Of a DNA stretch of 60,254 nucleotides, positions 1-7,175 are shown piece after piece. A program made the position numbers and the translations under genes. This stretch comes from Caulobacteraceae bacterium (GTDB lineage Bacteria; Pseudomonadota; Alphaproteobacteria; Caulobacterales; Caulobacteraceae). Numbering within the stretch: position 1 is the first letter of the stretch; each line of letters opens with the position of its first letter. Under the pieces are notes generated by a model, which was given only the letters and a program-made list of their open reading frames with translations, did not search any database and was not told where the DNA came from. The stretch lies in contig JARLIQ010000089.1 of assembly GCA_031291645.1 (NCBI GenBank), positions 1 through 60,254 of the forward strand, given 5' to 3'.

Positions 1-348
1 CAGGGCGAGGTGGGCGTCGCCTGCTCGATGGCGGCGGCCGGCCTGGCGGCCGCGCTGGGCGGGACCAACGCCCAGGTCGAGAACGCAGCCGAGATCGGCA
101 TGGAGCACAACCTGGGCCTGACCTGCGATCCGATCGGCGGCCTGGTCCAGATCCCCTGCATCGAGCGCAACGCCATGGGCGCGATCAAGGCGATCGACGC
201 AGCCCGCCTGGCGCTGCTGGGCGATGGCCAGCACTCGGTCTCGCTGGACAAGGTCATCGCGACGATGAAGCGGACCGGCGCGGACATGAACGACATCTAC
301 AAGGAAACCTCGCTCGGCGGCCTGGCGGTGAACATCGTCGAGTGCTGA
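1..348 (+). CDS. sdaA: L-serine dehydratase (L-serine ammonia-lyase), C-terminal part
   Basis: The reading frame is open from base 1 and stops at 346-348, so only the last 115 codons are in the window. The protein deaminates L-serine to pyruvate and ammonia in the cytoplasm using a 4Fe-4S cluster. The visible part carries the catalytic-domain signature [17 protein letters not shown] with two cluster cysteines, followed by the family's [20 protein letters not shown] segment. It ends in a C-terminal cysteine; in single-chain bacterial L-serine dehydratases the terminal Cys is known to reach into the active site. The N-terminal domain lies upstream of the window. A convergent AsnC-type regulator starts its 3' end 16 bases downstream. 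Identification is firm. Confidence 0.93.
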   Translation, partial: QGEVGVACSMAAAGLAAALGGTNAQVENAAEIGMEHNLGLTCDPIGGLVQIPCIERNAMGAIKAIDAARLALLGDGQHSVSLDKVIATMKRTGADMNDIYKETSLGGLAVNIVEC

Positions 349-363
349 GCCACAAGGCCACGC

Positions 364-840
364 TCACCGCCTGGCCGCGCGCCGGGCGAACTCGGCGGTG
401 CGGGTGAGCGGGCCGCCGTCCTTGATGGTCTTCAGGCAGATCTTGGTCGAGAAGCGCTGGACGCCCGGCAACAGGCACAGGTCCTCCCGCAACAGGCTGT
501 CCAGCGCGCCGACGTCGCTGGTCGCCACCCGCAGCAGATAGTCGCCGTCGCCCGCGGTGGTGAAACATTCGGTGATCGCCGGGTGGGCGACCACCGCGGC
601 CTCGAAGGCGGCGTGGCTGCCGAACTCGATGCTGACCTGGATGAAGGCGGTAAGGCCAAGGCCCAGCGCCGCCGGGTCCACCACCGCCCGGTAGCCGCGG
701 ATCACCCCTTCCTTCTCCATCGCCTGGACGCGCGCCCAGCAGGGGGTCTTGGACAGGCCGACCTGCTCGGCCAGGCCCACGTAGGACTGCCGCCCGTCCG
801 CCTCCAGCAGGCGAAGAATCGCATAGTCGAAGTTATCCAT
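364..840 (-). CDS. Lrp/AsnC family regulator, probable regulator of the kynurenine operon
   Basis: Encodes about 158 aa with the typical Lrp layout: an N-terminal winged HTH (MDNFDYAILRLLEADGR, then LAEQVGLSKTPCWARVQAMEKEGVI) and a C-terminal RAM/AsnC ligand-binding domain (ALGLGLTAFIQVSIE... GDGDYLLRVATSDVGALDSLL). I start it at the ATG at 840 because homologues begin just before the HTH; an upstream in-frame ATG at 879 would add 13 residues. It is divergent from kynA across about 130 bases. Lrp-type KynR controls kynurenine genes in Pseudomonas aeruginosa, so the same role is inferred here with tryptophan or kynurenine as the likely ligand. The exact operator is not identified. Confidence 0.85.
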   Translation of the reverse strand: MDNFDYAILRLLEADGRQSYVGLAEQVGLSKTPCWARVQAMEKEGVIRGYRAVVDPAALGLGLTAFIQVSIEFGSHAAFEAAVVAHPAITECFTTAGDGDYLLRVATSDVGALDSLLREDLCLLPGVQRFSTKICLKTIKDGGPLTRTAEFARRAARR

Positions 841-974
841 ATAAATCGTTCCAATATTTTTTGATTTGAAGGACATCATCCTGCCACCAGCCCCTTCGCC
901 AGCACAACTAAGGAAGATCGTCCGATCGCGCTCGGCTATGTGTCTTTGAGTTTGAGTTGCATCCGGCGGGGGTC

Positions 975-1769
975 ATGGAAAGCCAGGAGATCAGCTACGG
1001 CGGCTATCTGAAGCTGGACGCGCTGCTGAGCGCCCAGGCGCCGCTGTCGAACGAACACGACGAGCTGCTGTTCATCGTCATCCACCAGGCCGCCGAGCTG
1101 TGGATGAAGCTCTGCCTGCACGAACTGGGCGGCGCGCGCCGGCTGATCGCCGCGGACGAGCTGTCGCCAGCGTTCAAGATGCTGTCCCGTACGGCGCGGG
1201 TGCAGGCCCAGCTGATCCAGTCCTGGGAAGTGCTTTCGACCATGACGCCGGCGGACTACCACCGGCTGCGCGCGCACCTGGGGAGCAGCTCGGGCTTCCA
1301 GTCCTACCAGTACCGTCTCTTGGAATTCGTGCTGGGCGCGCGCGACGAGGAGATGGTGGCGATCCACGAGACGTCGCCGCTAATCGCCGGCCAGCTTCGC
1401 GAGGAACTGGCCCGGCCCAGCCTCTACGACGAGTCCCTGCGCCTGCTGGCGCGGCGGGGCCTTCCGGTGCCGGCCGCGGTGCTGGAGCGGGACGTCCGGC
1501 GACGCCACGTGGCGGACCCGGGGGTCGAGGCCTGCTGGGCCGAGATCTACCGCAACGCCGACCGCTACTGGGACCTCTACGAGCTGGCCGAGAAGCTGAT
1601 GGACGTCGAGCACCACGTCCAGCTGTGGCGCTTCGGCCATGTGAAGACCGTCGAACGGATCATCGGCTTCCGGCGCGGCACCGGCGGCACCTCGGGCGTC
1701 GCCTACCTGACCAATGTGCTGAGCAAGGGCTTCTTCCCCGAGCTGCTCAGCGTGCGGACCATCCTCTGA
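975..1769 (+). CDS. kynA: Tryptophan 2,3-dioxygenase
   Basis: A 264-aa heme enzyme that opens the indole ring of L-tryptophan to N-formylkynurenine, the first step of the kynurenine pathway. Recognisable parts are the SYGGYL N-terminus, the DELLFIVIHQAAELWMKL helix with the distal-pocket His at about residue 37, GSSSGFQSYQYR, the proximal heme ligand His at about residue 222 in LWRFGHVKTVERIIGF, and the substrate loop GTGGTSG at about 235-241. The ATG at 975 is preferred because GGCGGGGG precedes it and the alignment starts here; a TTG at 957 would add six residues. It is the first gene of the operon, and kynB begins one base after its stop. Confidence 0.95.
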   Translation: MESQEISYGGYLKLDALLSAQAPLSNEHDELLFIVIHQAAELWMKLCLHELGGARRLIAADELSPAFKMLSRTARVQAQLIQSWEVLSTMTPADYHRLRAHLGSSSGFQSYQYRLLEFVLGARDEEMVAIHETSPLIAGQLREELARPSLYDESLRLLARRGLPVPAAVLERDVRRRHVADPGVEACWAEIYRNADRYWDLYELAEKLMDVEHHVQLWRFGHVKTVERIIGFRRGTGGTSGVAYLTNVLSKGFFPELLSVRTIL

Positions 1770-1770
1770 C

Positions 1771-2412
1771 ATGGCCGGGGCCCCGAAACTCTGGGATATC
1801 TCCCAGCCCCTGCGTCCAGGCCTGCCGGTCTGGCCGGGCGACACCGCCTTCTCCAGCCGGCCGCACTGGTCCTACGGGCCCGGCGAACCGGTGAACGTGG
1901 CCGCCTTCGCCGCCTCGACCCATTCCGGCGCGCACGCCGACGCGCCGCTCCACTACGACCCAGAAGGCGCGGCGATCGAAGCCGTGCCGCTCGAGCCTTA
2001 TCTGGGCCCCTGCCAGCTGGTCGACGCGCGCGGCTGCGGGCCGCTGATCGGACCGGCGTTCGTCGAGGCCGCCGTGCCGGCCGGAACGACCCGGGTGCTG
2101 TTCCGGACCTATGAGCGGTTTCCCCACGACCGCTGGTCCGAGGCCTTCACCGCGGTCCATCCCCAGGCCATCGACCAGCTGGCGGCGCGGGGGGTGCGGC
2201 TGATCGGCCTCGATTCGCCGTCGCTTGATCCCCAGACCTCCAAGACCATGGACGCGCACATGGCCGTGCTGCGCGCGGACATGCGGGTGCTGGAAGGCCT
2301 GGTGCTCGACGCCCCGCCACCGGGCGAATACGAGCTGATCGCCCTGCCGCTGCCGCTCCAGGGGCTGGACGCCTCGCCGATCCGGGCCGTCCTGAGGGAG
2401 ATGGCGCGATGA
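1771..2412 (+). CDS. kynB: Kynurenine formamidase (arylformamidase), cyclase family
   Basis: A 213-aa metal-dependent cyclase-family hydrolase that splits N-formylkynurenine into kynurenine and formate. The family metal motif is visible as THSGAHADAPLHYD, with His51, His55, Asp57 and His61 as ligands or catalytic residues, and the LIGLDSPSLDP segment follows near residue 145. It lies between kynA (one-base gap) and kynU (ATGA overlap), so the three genes are translationally coupled. The length is normal for bacterial KynB, and nothing unusual is seen. Confidence 0.94.
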   Translation: MAGAPKLWDISQPLRPGLPVWPGDTAFSSRPHWSYGPGEPVNVAAFAASTHSGAHADAPLHYDPEGAAIEAVPLEPYLGPCQLVDARGCGPLIGPAFVEAAVPAGTTRVLFRTYERFPHDRWSEAFTAVHPQAIDQLAARGVRLIGLDSPSLDPQTSKTMDAHMAVLRADMRVLEGLVLDAPPPGEYELIALPLPLQGLDASPIRAVLREMAR

Positions 2413-3644
2413 GCCTGAGCCTCGACGACGCTCGCCGGCTCGACGGCGCCGATCCGTTGCGCGGCTTCCGCGACCGCTTCGTCCTGCCCGACGGGGTGAT
2501 CTACCTCGACGGCAACTCCCTGGGCGCGCTGCCGGCGACCACGGCCGCGCGGTTGGGCTCGGCCGTCACCGAAGAGTGGGGCCAGGGCCTGATCCGCAGC
2601 TGGAACAGCCACGACTGGATTGGCGCCCCGGCCAGGGTCGGCGCCAAGATCGCCCGCATGATCGGCGCGGACCCGCACGAGGTGGTGGTGGCCGATTCCA
2701 CCTCGGTGAACCTGTTCAAGCTCATCGTGGCCGCGGTCCGGCGCCAGACGGGTCGGGGCGTCATCGTCTCCGAGCCCGGCAACTTCCCGACCGATCTCTA
2801 TGTCGCGCAGGGCGCCTCGGCGCTGCTGGACGGCGTCAGCCTACGCGTGCGCCCGGCCGACCAGATCATCGAGGAGATCGACGCAGACGTCGCGCTCGTG
2901 ATGCTGACCCACGTCCACTACAAGACCGGCGCCCGGCACGACATGGCCGCCATCACCGCCCGGGCGCACGAGAAGGGCGCGCTGATCCTCTGGGACCTCA
3001 GCCACAGCGCCGGCGCGGTCGAGGTGGACCTGAACGCGGCGGGCGCGGATCTCGCCGTAGGCTGCGGCTACAAGTACCTGAACGGCGGGCCGGGCGCGCC
3101 AGCCTTCCTGTTCGTCGCCGAGCGGCTGCAGGCGGCGCTGCAGTCGCCGCTCACCGGCTGGATGGGCCATGCAGAGCCGTTCCAGTTCGGCGACGACTAT
3201 CGCCCCGCCCCGGGCGTCGCCCGCTTCCTCTGCGGGACGCCTTCGGTCCTGGCCCTGCTGGCGCTGGAGGTGGGCGTCGACCTGTTCAACGAGGCCAGCA
3301 TGGCCACGGTGAGCGAGAAGTCCCAGCGGCTGTGTTCGATGTTCATCGACCTGGTCGAGGACCGCTGCGCGGGCTTCGGACTTCAGCTGGTCACGCCGCG
3401 TGATCCGGCGGTGCGCGGCAGCCACGTCTCCTTCGCCCATCCGGACAGCTATCCGATCATGCAGGCGATGATCGAGCGCGGGGTGATCGGCGACTTCCGC
3501 GCGCCGGACGTGCTGCGCTGCGGCTTCACGCCCCTCTACGTCGGCTACGAGGACGTCTGGCGGGCGGTGGAGATCATCCACGACATCCTGGCGAGCGGAG
3601 CCTGGCGCGACGAGCGCTTCCGGACCCGTTCGCGGGTGACCTGA
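2409..3644 (+). CDS. kynU: Kynureninase
   Basis: A 411-aa PLP enzyme (fold type I) that cleaves kynurenine to anthranilate and L-alanine. Visible elements are IYLDGNSLGALP at about 31-42, the PLP-phosphate loop SVNLFK, LWDLSHSAGA with the cofactor-contacting Asp196, and the Schiff-base lysine at about residue 222 in GCGYKYLNGGPGAPAF. The start ATG overlaps the kynB stop as ATGA. The length matches the family. With the CoA ligase 33 bases downstream, the operon converts tryptophan to anthranilate and probably on to its CoA thioester. Confidence 0.95.
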   Translation: MSLSLDDARRLDGADPLRGFRDRFVLPDGVIYLDGNSLGALPATTAARLGSAVTEEWGQGLIRSWNSHDWIGAPARVGAKIARMIGADPHEVVVADSTSVNLFKLIVAAVRRQTGRGVIVSEPGNFPTDLYVAQGASALLDGVSLRVRPADQIIEEIDADVALVMLTHVHYKTGARHDMAAITARAHEKGALILWDLSHSAGAVEVDLNAAGADLAVGCGYKYLNGGPGAPAFLFVAERLQAALQSPLTGWMGHAEPFQFGDDYRPAPGVARFLCGTPSVLALLALEVGVDLFNEASMATVSEKSQRLCSMFIDLVEDRCAGFGLQLVTPRDPAVRGSHVSFAHPDSYPIMQAMIERGVIGDFRAPDVLRCGFTPLYVGYEDVWRAVEIIHDILASGAWRDERFRTRSRVT

Positions 3645-3677
3645 AGGCCCAAGGCTCGAGGCTCGAGGAAAGGTGAC

Positions 3678-5228
3678 ATGGCGCAGGCCGACCCCCAGAC
3701 CGTCTTTCCCGTCTACAACGCCGCCGAGGATCTGCTTTCGCGCAACCTGACGGCCGAGCGGCGGGACCGTACGGCCTATGTCGACGACGCGGGCCGGTAC
3801 AGTTTCGCCGAGCTGGACGCGCGCGCGAACCGCGTCGCCAACGCCTTGAAGGGCCTCGGCCTGGAGCGGGAGGACCGGCTGGCCCTCTGCCTGCTCGACG
3901 GGATCGATTGGCCCAGCGTCTTCCTGGGCGCGATGAAGGCGGGCGTGATCCCGGTCGCCATCTCGACCATGCTGACCCCGGCCGACTACGACTATCTCCT
4001 GCGCGACAGCCGGGCCAAGGCGCTGGTCGTGGCCGGGGCCATCCTGCCCCAGTTCGCCCCGATCCTGGCCGGCCAGCCCTATCTTCGGCAGGTGATCACG
4101 GCGGGCGGCGGGGGCGGCGGGTTGGACCTCGCCACCCTGATGGAGACCGCATCCGCCTCCTTCGAGGCCGCCCCGACCAGCGCCGACGAGTCCGGCTTCT
4201 GGCAATATTCGTCGGGCACCAGCGGCCCGCCCAAGGGGGTGGTCCACGTGCACGGGGCCCTGGTCCAGACCGCCGAGCTGTTCGCCGGCCAGGTGCTGGG
4301 GCTGAATGGCGAGGACGTGCTCTATTCCGCCGCCCGGCTCTTCTTCGGCTACGGCATGGGCAACGCCCTGACCTTCCCTCTGGCCTTCGGCGCCACGGCC
4401 GTATTGAGCGCCGAGCGGCCGACGCCGGCTTCGGTGGCCCAGATCCTGAAGACGCACAAGCCGACGGTCTTCTTCGGCGTGCCGACGCTCTACGCCTCGC
4501 TCCTGGCCAGCGAGCACCTGCCGGCGCGCGACGACGTGGCCCTTCGCCTGTGCGTCTCGGCCGGCGAGACCCTGCCGGCGGAGATCGGCCGGCGCTGGAG
4601 CGAACACTTCGGCGTCGAGATCATCGAGGGCATCGGCTCGACCGAGATGCTGCACATCTTCCTGTCCAACCGGCCAGGCGCGGTGCGCTACGGCGTCACC
4701 GGCAAGCCCGTGCCCGGCTATGAGGTGCGGCTGGTCGACGAGGCGGGCCAACCGGTCGCCCGCGGCGAGATCGGCGAGCTGCACGTCAAGGGTCCGACCA
4801 GCGCCGCCGGCTACTGGGCCAAGCGGGACAAGACCCGCGAGACCTTCCTCGGCCCCTGGACCCGCTCAGCCGACAAATTCGTCGAGACCGAGGACGGCGA
4901 CTTCATCTTCTGCGGCCGAAGCGACGACATGCTCAAGGTGGGCGGCATCTATGTCTCGCCGGCCGAGGTGGAGGCCGCGGTCATGACCCACCCCGCGGTG
5001 ATCGAGGCGGCGGTGGTCGGCCGGGCCGACGAGGCGGGCCTGATCAAGCCCCAGGCCTTCGTCGTCGCGCGCGAGGGCGCGGCGACCGGCGCGGATCTCG
5101 CCGCCGACATCCAGCGCCACGTCAAGTCGCAGCTCGCCCCCTACAAATACCCGCGGTGGATCGAGTTCCTCCCCGACCTGCCCAAGACCCCGACCGGCAA
5201 GATCAAGCGCTTCATGCTGAGGGGCTGA
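3678..5228 (+). CDS. Benzoate-CoA ligase family protein, probably anthranilate (2-aminobenzoate)-CoA ligase
   Basis: A 516-aa class I adenylate-forming enzyme. The P-loop YSSGTSGPPKG is at about 177-187. The benzoate-CoA-ligase hallmark GSTEMLHIFLSNRPGAVRYG is followed by TGKPVPGYEVRLVDE. The C-terminal catalytic lysine is about residue 508 in TPTGKIKRF. The family activates benzoate or aminobenzoates to CoA thioesters with ATP. It lies 33 bases after kynU with an AGGAAAGG ribosome site and shares its direction, so the inferred substrate is anthranilate from kynureninase. The 2-aminobenzoyl-CoA monooxygenase/reductase that would come next is not in the window. Benzoate or another aryl acid remains possible as substrate. 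Confidence 0.85.
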   Translation: MAQADPQTVFPVYNAAEDLLSRNLTAERRDRTAYVDDAGRYSFAELDARANRVANALKGLGLEREDRLALCLLDGIDWPSVFLGAMKAGVIPVAISTMLTPADYDYLLRDSRAKALVVAGAILPQFAPILAGQPYLRQVITAGGGGGGLDLATLMETASASFEAAPTSADESGFWQYSSGTSGPPKGVVHVHGALVQTAELFAGQVLGLNGEDVLYSAARLFFGYGMGNALTFPLAFGATAVLSAERPTPASVAQILKTHKPTVFFGVPTLYASLLASEHLPARDDVALRLCVSAGETLPAEIGRRWSEHFGVEIIEGIGSTEMLHIFLSNRPGAVRYGVTGKPVPGYEVRLVDEAGQPVARGEIGELHVKGPTSAAGYWAKRDKTRETFLGPWTRSADKFVETEDGDFIFCGRSDDMLKVGGIYVSPAEVEAAVMTHPAVIEAAVVGRADEAGLIKPQAFVVAREGAATGADLAADIQRHVKSQLAPYKYPRWIEFLPDLPKTPTGKIKRFMLRG

Positions 5229-5230
5229 GC

Positions 5231-5283
5231 CTAGAGCCCTTTAGGGTCAGATGATTCCATCTGACCCGTTTAAAAGGGCTCTA
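5231..5283. repeat. Intergenic palindrome (CTAGAGC-type repeat), possible terminator
   Basis: An inverted repeat starts CTAGAGCCCTTTAGGGTCAG and ends with its near complement CTGACCC...AAAGGGCTCTAA, forming a long hairpin around ATGATTCCAT. It begins three bases after the CoA-ligase stop and could act as a terminator for the kyn operon. Its ends (TAGAGC/GCTCT) match those of the larger repeat at 20029-20134 and of the IS630 copy beginning 12 bases away, suggesting one family of TA-flanked elements. Confidence 0.6.
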
Positions 5284-5309
5284 AATCAAACATTTAGAGC
5301 GGGACTCCT

Positions 5310-5906
5310 TTAGACGGAACCATATCCGGCGTTGACGAGGTAGTTGGCGCACTCAGTTGGGGTGAAGAGGTCGAGGAGTTGTCCGGCCTTTCGCCAGGTG
5401 GCTTCGAGGTCCCTTGGCTGGGCCTTTCGCATCAGGTGTTTGAGCTTGGCGAAGACCTGCTCGATGGGGTTCAGGTCGGGGCTGTAGGGCGGCAGGAAGA
5501 TCAGGTGGGCGCGCCTGGCCCTGACGGCGGCGCGAGCGGCCTTGCCCTTGTGGCTGCCGAGGTTGTCGAGCACGACGACGTCACCTGGGCGGAGCGTCGG
5601 GGCCAGAACCTTCTCGATGTAGAGCCGGAAGAGTTCACCGTTGATCGGCCCGTCGATCACCCAGGGCGCGTCGATGCGGTCATGGCGCAGGGCTGCGATG
5701 AAGGTCAGGGTCTTCCAGTGGCCGAAGGGGGCATAGGCCTTCAGGCGTCGCCCTCTCGGTCCCCAGCCGCGCAGGGGCGCCATGTTGGTCTTCACCCAGG
5801 TCTCGTCGATGAACACCAGGCGCTGAGGCGCGATCCGGCCCTGATGGGCCTTCCACCGCGCGCGCCTTCGCGCCACGTCAGGGCGCGCCTGCTCCTCGGG
5901 CAGCAC
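5310..5906 (-). CDS. IS630 transposase, C-terminal DDE catalytic part
   Basis: A 198-aa second half of the transposase containing the DDE catalytic triad: Asp in LVFIDETWVKTNM, Asp in VVVLDNLGSHKG, and Glu in LPPYSPDLNPIEQVFAKLKHLM. All three residues are intact, so the element may still be active if full-length protein is made. The apparent GTG start at 5906 has no independent ribosome site and sits just after the A8 tract, so it is more likely translated as the second part of a frameshift fusion with the upstream half. Confidence 0.88.
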   Translation of the reverse strand: MLPEEQARPDVARRRARWKAHQGRIAPQRLVFIDETWVKTNMAPLRGWGPRGRRLKAYAPFGHWKTLTFIAALRHDRIDAPWVIDGPINGELFRLYIEKVLAPTLRPGDVVVLDNLGSHKGKAARAAVRARRAHLIFLPPYSPDLNPIEQVFAKLKHLMRKAQPRDLEATWRKAGQLLDLFTPTECANYLVNAGYGSV

Positions 5907-6252
5907 GGTTTTTTTTGAAGCTCAGGCCCTCGGCGTGAACGAACACCCATACCGCCCGCGGATGGGTCTTGATCCCCCGCTCGGTCAGCTCGGCGGCCAG
6001 GCCCCGCAGCGTGAACGGCCCAGCAGCGATGCGCGCCCGCAGCCAGTCGGCGCAGTCTCCACACAGCGTCCGAGGCTTGTAGCCGCCGATCTGGGCTGGA
6101 GCCAGCGAGCCGGTCTCACGCTTGCGCTTCGTCCACTTCGACACACACGAAGCACTGATCCTCAGCGCCGCCGCAATCTCGCGATTGGTCTCGCCCGCGT
6201 CCTTCCGCGCCAGCGCCCGTTCCCGAAGGTCCATCGAATAGGGAGCCGTCAT
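5878..6252 (-). CDS. IS630 transposase, N-terminal part (helix-turn-helix)
   Basis: A 124-aa first half of the transposase. It carries MDLRERALARKDAGETNREIAAAL with a HTH of the form ISASCVSKWTKRKRETG, used to bind the terminal repeats, then the helix-rich linker ending GLSFKK. The frame runs into a tract of eight A at about 5910-5917 (minus strand) and then stops early after 10 unrelated residues. Removing one A would continue as FKKTVLPEEQARPDVARRR, the normal family sequence. It is therefore either expressed as a fusion by slippage on the A8 tract or is frameshifted. Confidence 0.85.
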   Translation of the reverse strand: MTAPYSMDLRERALARKDAGETNREIAAALRISASCVSKWTKRKRETGSLAPAQIGGYKPRTLCGDCADWLRARIAAGPFTLRGLAAELTERGIKTHPRAVWVFVHAEGLSFKKNRAARGAGAP

Positions 6253-6338
6253 CCATGCCAGCCTCCTTCACCAGCATGGACTCTGAATCAGATCACCCCT
6301 GACTTGGGAATCCCGATTCCGTCAAATGACGGCGTGCT

Positions 6339-6590
6339 CTAGTGGACCGAGACGGGCGCCAGTTCATGGGCTATGGCGGCCGCGATGGCCGACTGGCGGT
6401 CGCCGAGCACGGCGAGACGTTCGCCGTCGGCGCGGTGCAGGGCGTAGAGGATCTGTTCGGGGTCGATCGCGAAACCTTCGACGGCTTCGACCGGGGTTGC
6501 GCCGAGGACGTCGCGCGCCTTGACCGGTCTGACGTAGACCATGTCCGGGGCGCCCAGCGCGGCGAAAGCTTCAGTTGTCAACGGTGTCAT
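6339..6590 (-). CDS. DUF1150 family protein, stop codon at the IS630 junction
   Basis: An 83-aa protein starting MTPLTTEAFAALGAPDMVYVR and ending LAPVSVH. DUF1150 proteins are small alphaproteobacterial proteins usually encoded directly after hsp20 and typically end in a similar VSLH/VSVH; their function is unknown. It follows hsp20 by 44 bases with GGAGGT before the ATG at 6590. The last base pair of its TAG stop belongs to the IS630 end: restoring the pre-insertion sequence would give TAA. The insertion therefore left the protein intact but removed the native 3' untranslated region. Confidence 0.85.
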   Translation of the reverse strand: MTPLTTEAFAALGAPDMVYVRPVKARDVLGATPVEAVEGFAIDPEQILYALHRADGERLAVLGDRQSAIAAAIAHELAPVSVH

Positions 6591-6634
6591 ATCGACCACC
6601 TCCTGATTACCAAACGCATCAAACGGTCTCTGGA

Positions 6635-7060
6635 TCAGCCGGCCGTTCGAATAGGGATATGCTTGACCAGACGTTCGGGCGCCGGTCGGGCGACATCGAT
6701 GTGCAACAGGCCGTGTTCGACCACGGCGTCCCGCACCTCCATGCCGTCGGCCAGGACGAAGCTGCGGACGAACCCGCGCGCGGCGATGCCGCGGTGCAGG
6801 TAGGCCCGGTCTTCGGCCGCCCTGGCCTCGCCGTCCTTGCGGCCGGCGACGATCAGCTGGTTGGCTTCGACGGTGACGCTGAGCTGGTCGGGCGAGAACC
6901 CGGCCACCGCCAGCGTGATCAGCACGCCGCCGTCGCCCGTCTCTTCGACGTTGTAGGGCGGATAGCCCTCGGCGGCGGCCTTGGCCGCCCGTTCGACCAA
7001 CGCGCGCGTGTGCTCGAAACCGAGCAGGAACGGACTGTCGAACAGTAGCGTACGGTTCAT
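6635..7060 (-). CDS. Small heat-shock protein, Hsp20 family
   Basis: A 141-aa ATP-independent holdase chaperone that keeps unfolding proteins soluble. The alpha-crystallin domain covers about residues 35-130: YPPYNVEETGDGGVLITLAVAGF, then LIVAGRKDG, YLHRGIAARGFVRSFVLADGMEV and GLLHIDV. The N-terminus MNRTLLFDSPFLLGFEHTRAL resembles the IbpA/HspA class of Alphaproteobacteria. It is first in a two-gene unit with DUF1150. A candidate heat-shock promoter lies about 100 bases upstream. No clear ROSE-type RNA thermometer could be recognised by eye in the leader. Confidence 0.93.
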   Translation of the reverse strand: MNRTLLFDSPFLLGFEHTRALVERAAKAAAEGYPPYNVEETGDGGVLITLAVAGFSPDQLSVTVEANQLIVAGRKDGEARAAEDRAYLHRGIAARGFVRSFVLADGMEVRDAVVEHGLLHIDVARPAPERLVKHIPIRTAG

Positions 7061-7136
7061 CGCGAAGCCCTCGCTGCATCAAGCGACTTCTCCCGCCGTC
7101 CGGACCCTGTCAGGCGCCCGTCCGGCGGAACAGTCA

Positions 7137-7167
7137 TTAGGTGGCGATTTGAAACCCGCGATTCAAG
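7137..7167 (-). promoter_or_regulatory. Candidate sigma-32-type promoter of hsp20
   Basis: On the minus strand CTTGAA is followed after a normal spacing by GCCACCTAAT, resembling the alphaproteobacterial heat-shock pattern CTTG-N17/18-CYTAT. It would give a leader of roughly 70 bases for hsp20. The -35 match is good and the -10 match is poor, so this is tentative. Confidence 0.35.
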
Positions 7168-7175
7168 CGGGCGTT

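Larger units (their letters stand above)
5295..6341 (-). mobile_element. IS630-family insertion sequence with TA target duplication
   Basis: About 1.05 kb, bounded by imperfect 27-base terminal inverted repeats. The left end at 5295-5321 starts TAGAGCGGGACTCC; the right end at 6315-6341 reads, as its reverse complement, TAGAGCACGCCGTC. The two share TAGAGC and an internal GACGGAA, matching at about 19 of 27 positions. TA is the outermost dinucleotide on both sides, the known IS630/Tc1-mariner target. It contains one transposase split over two frames on the minus strand. The right end lies exactly in the stop codon of the DUF1150 gene. Boundaries come from my manual alignment and could be off by a base or two. 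Confidence 0.85.

Noticed and set aside
2841-4784. A 647-codon minus-strand frame opposite kynU and the CoA ligase
   Set aside because: Antisense shadow with no motifs; the plus-strand genes are certain.
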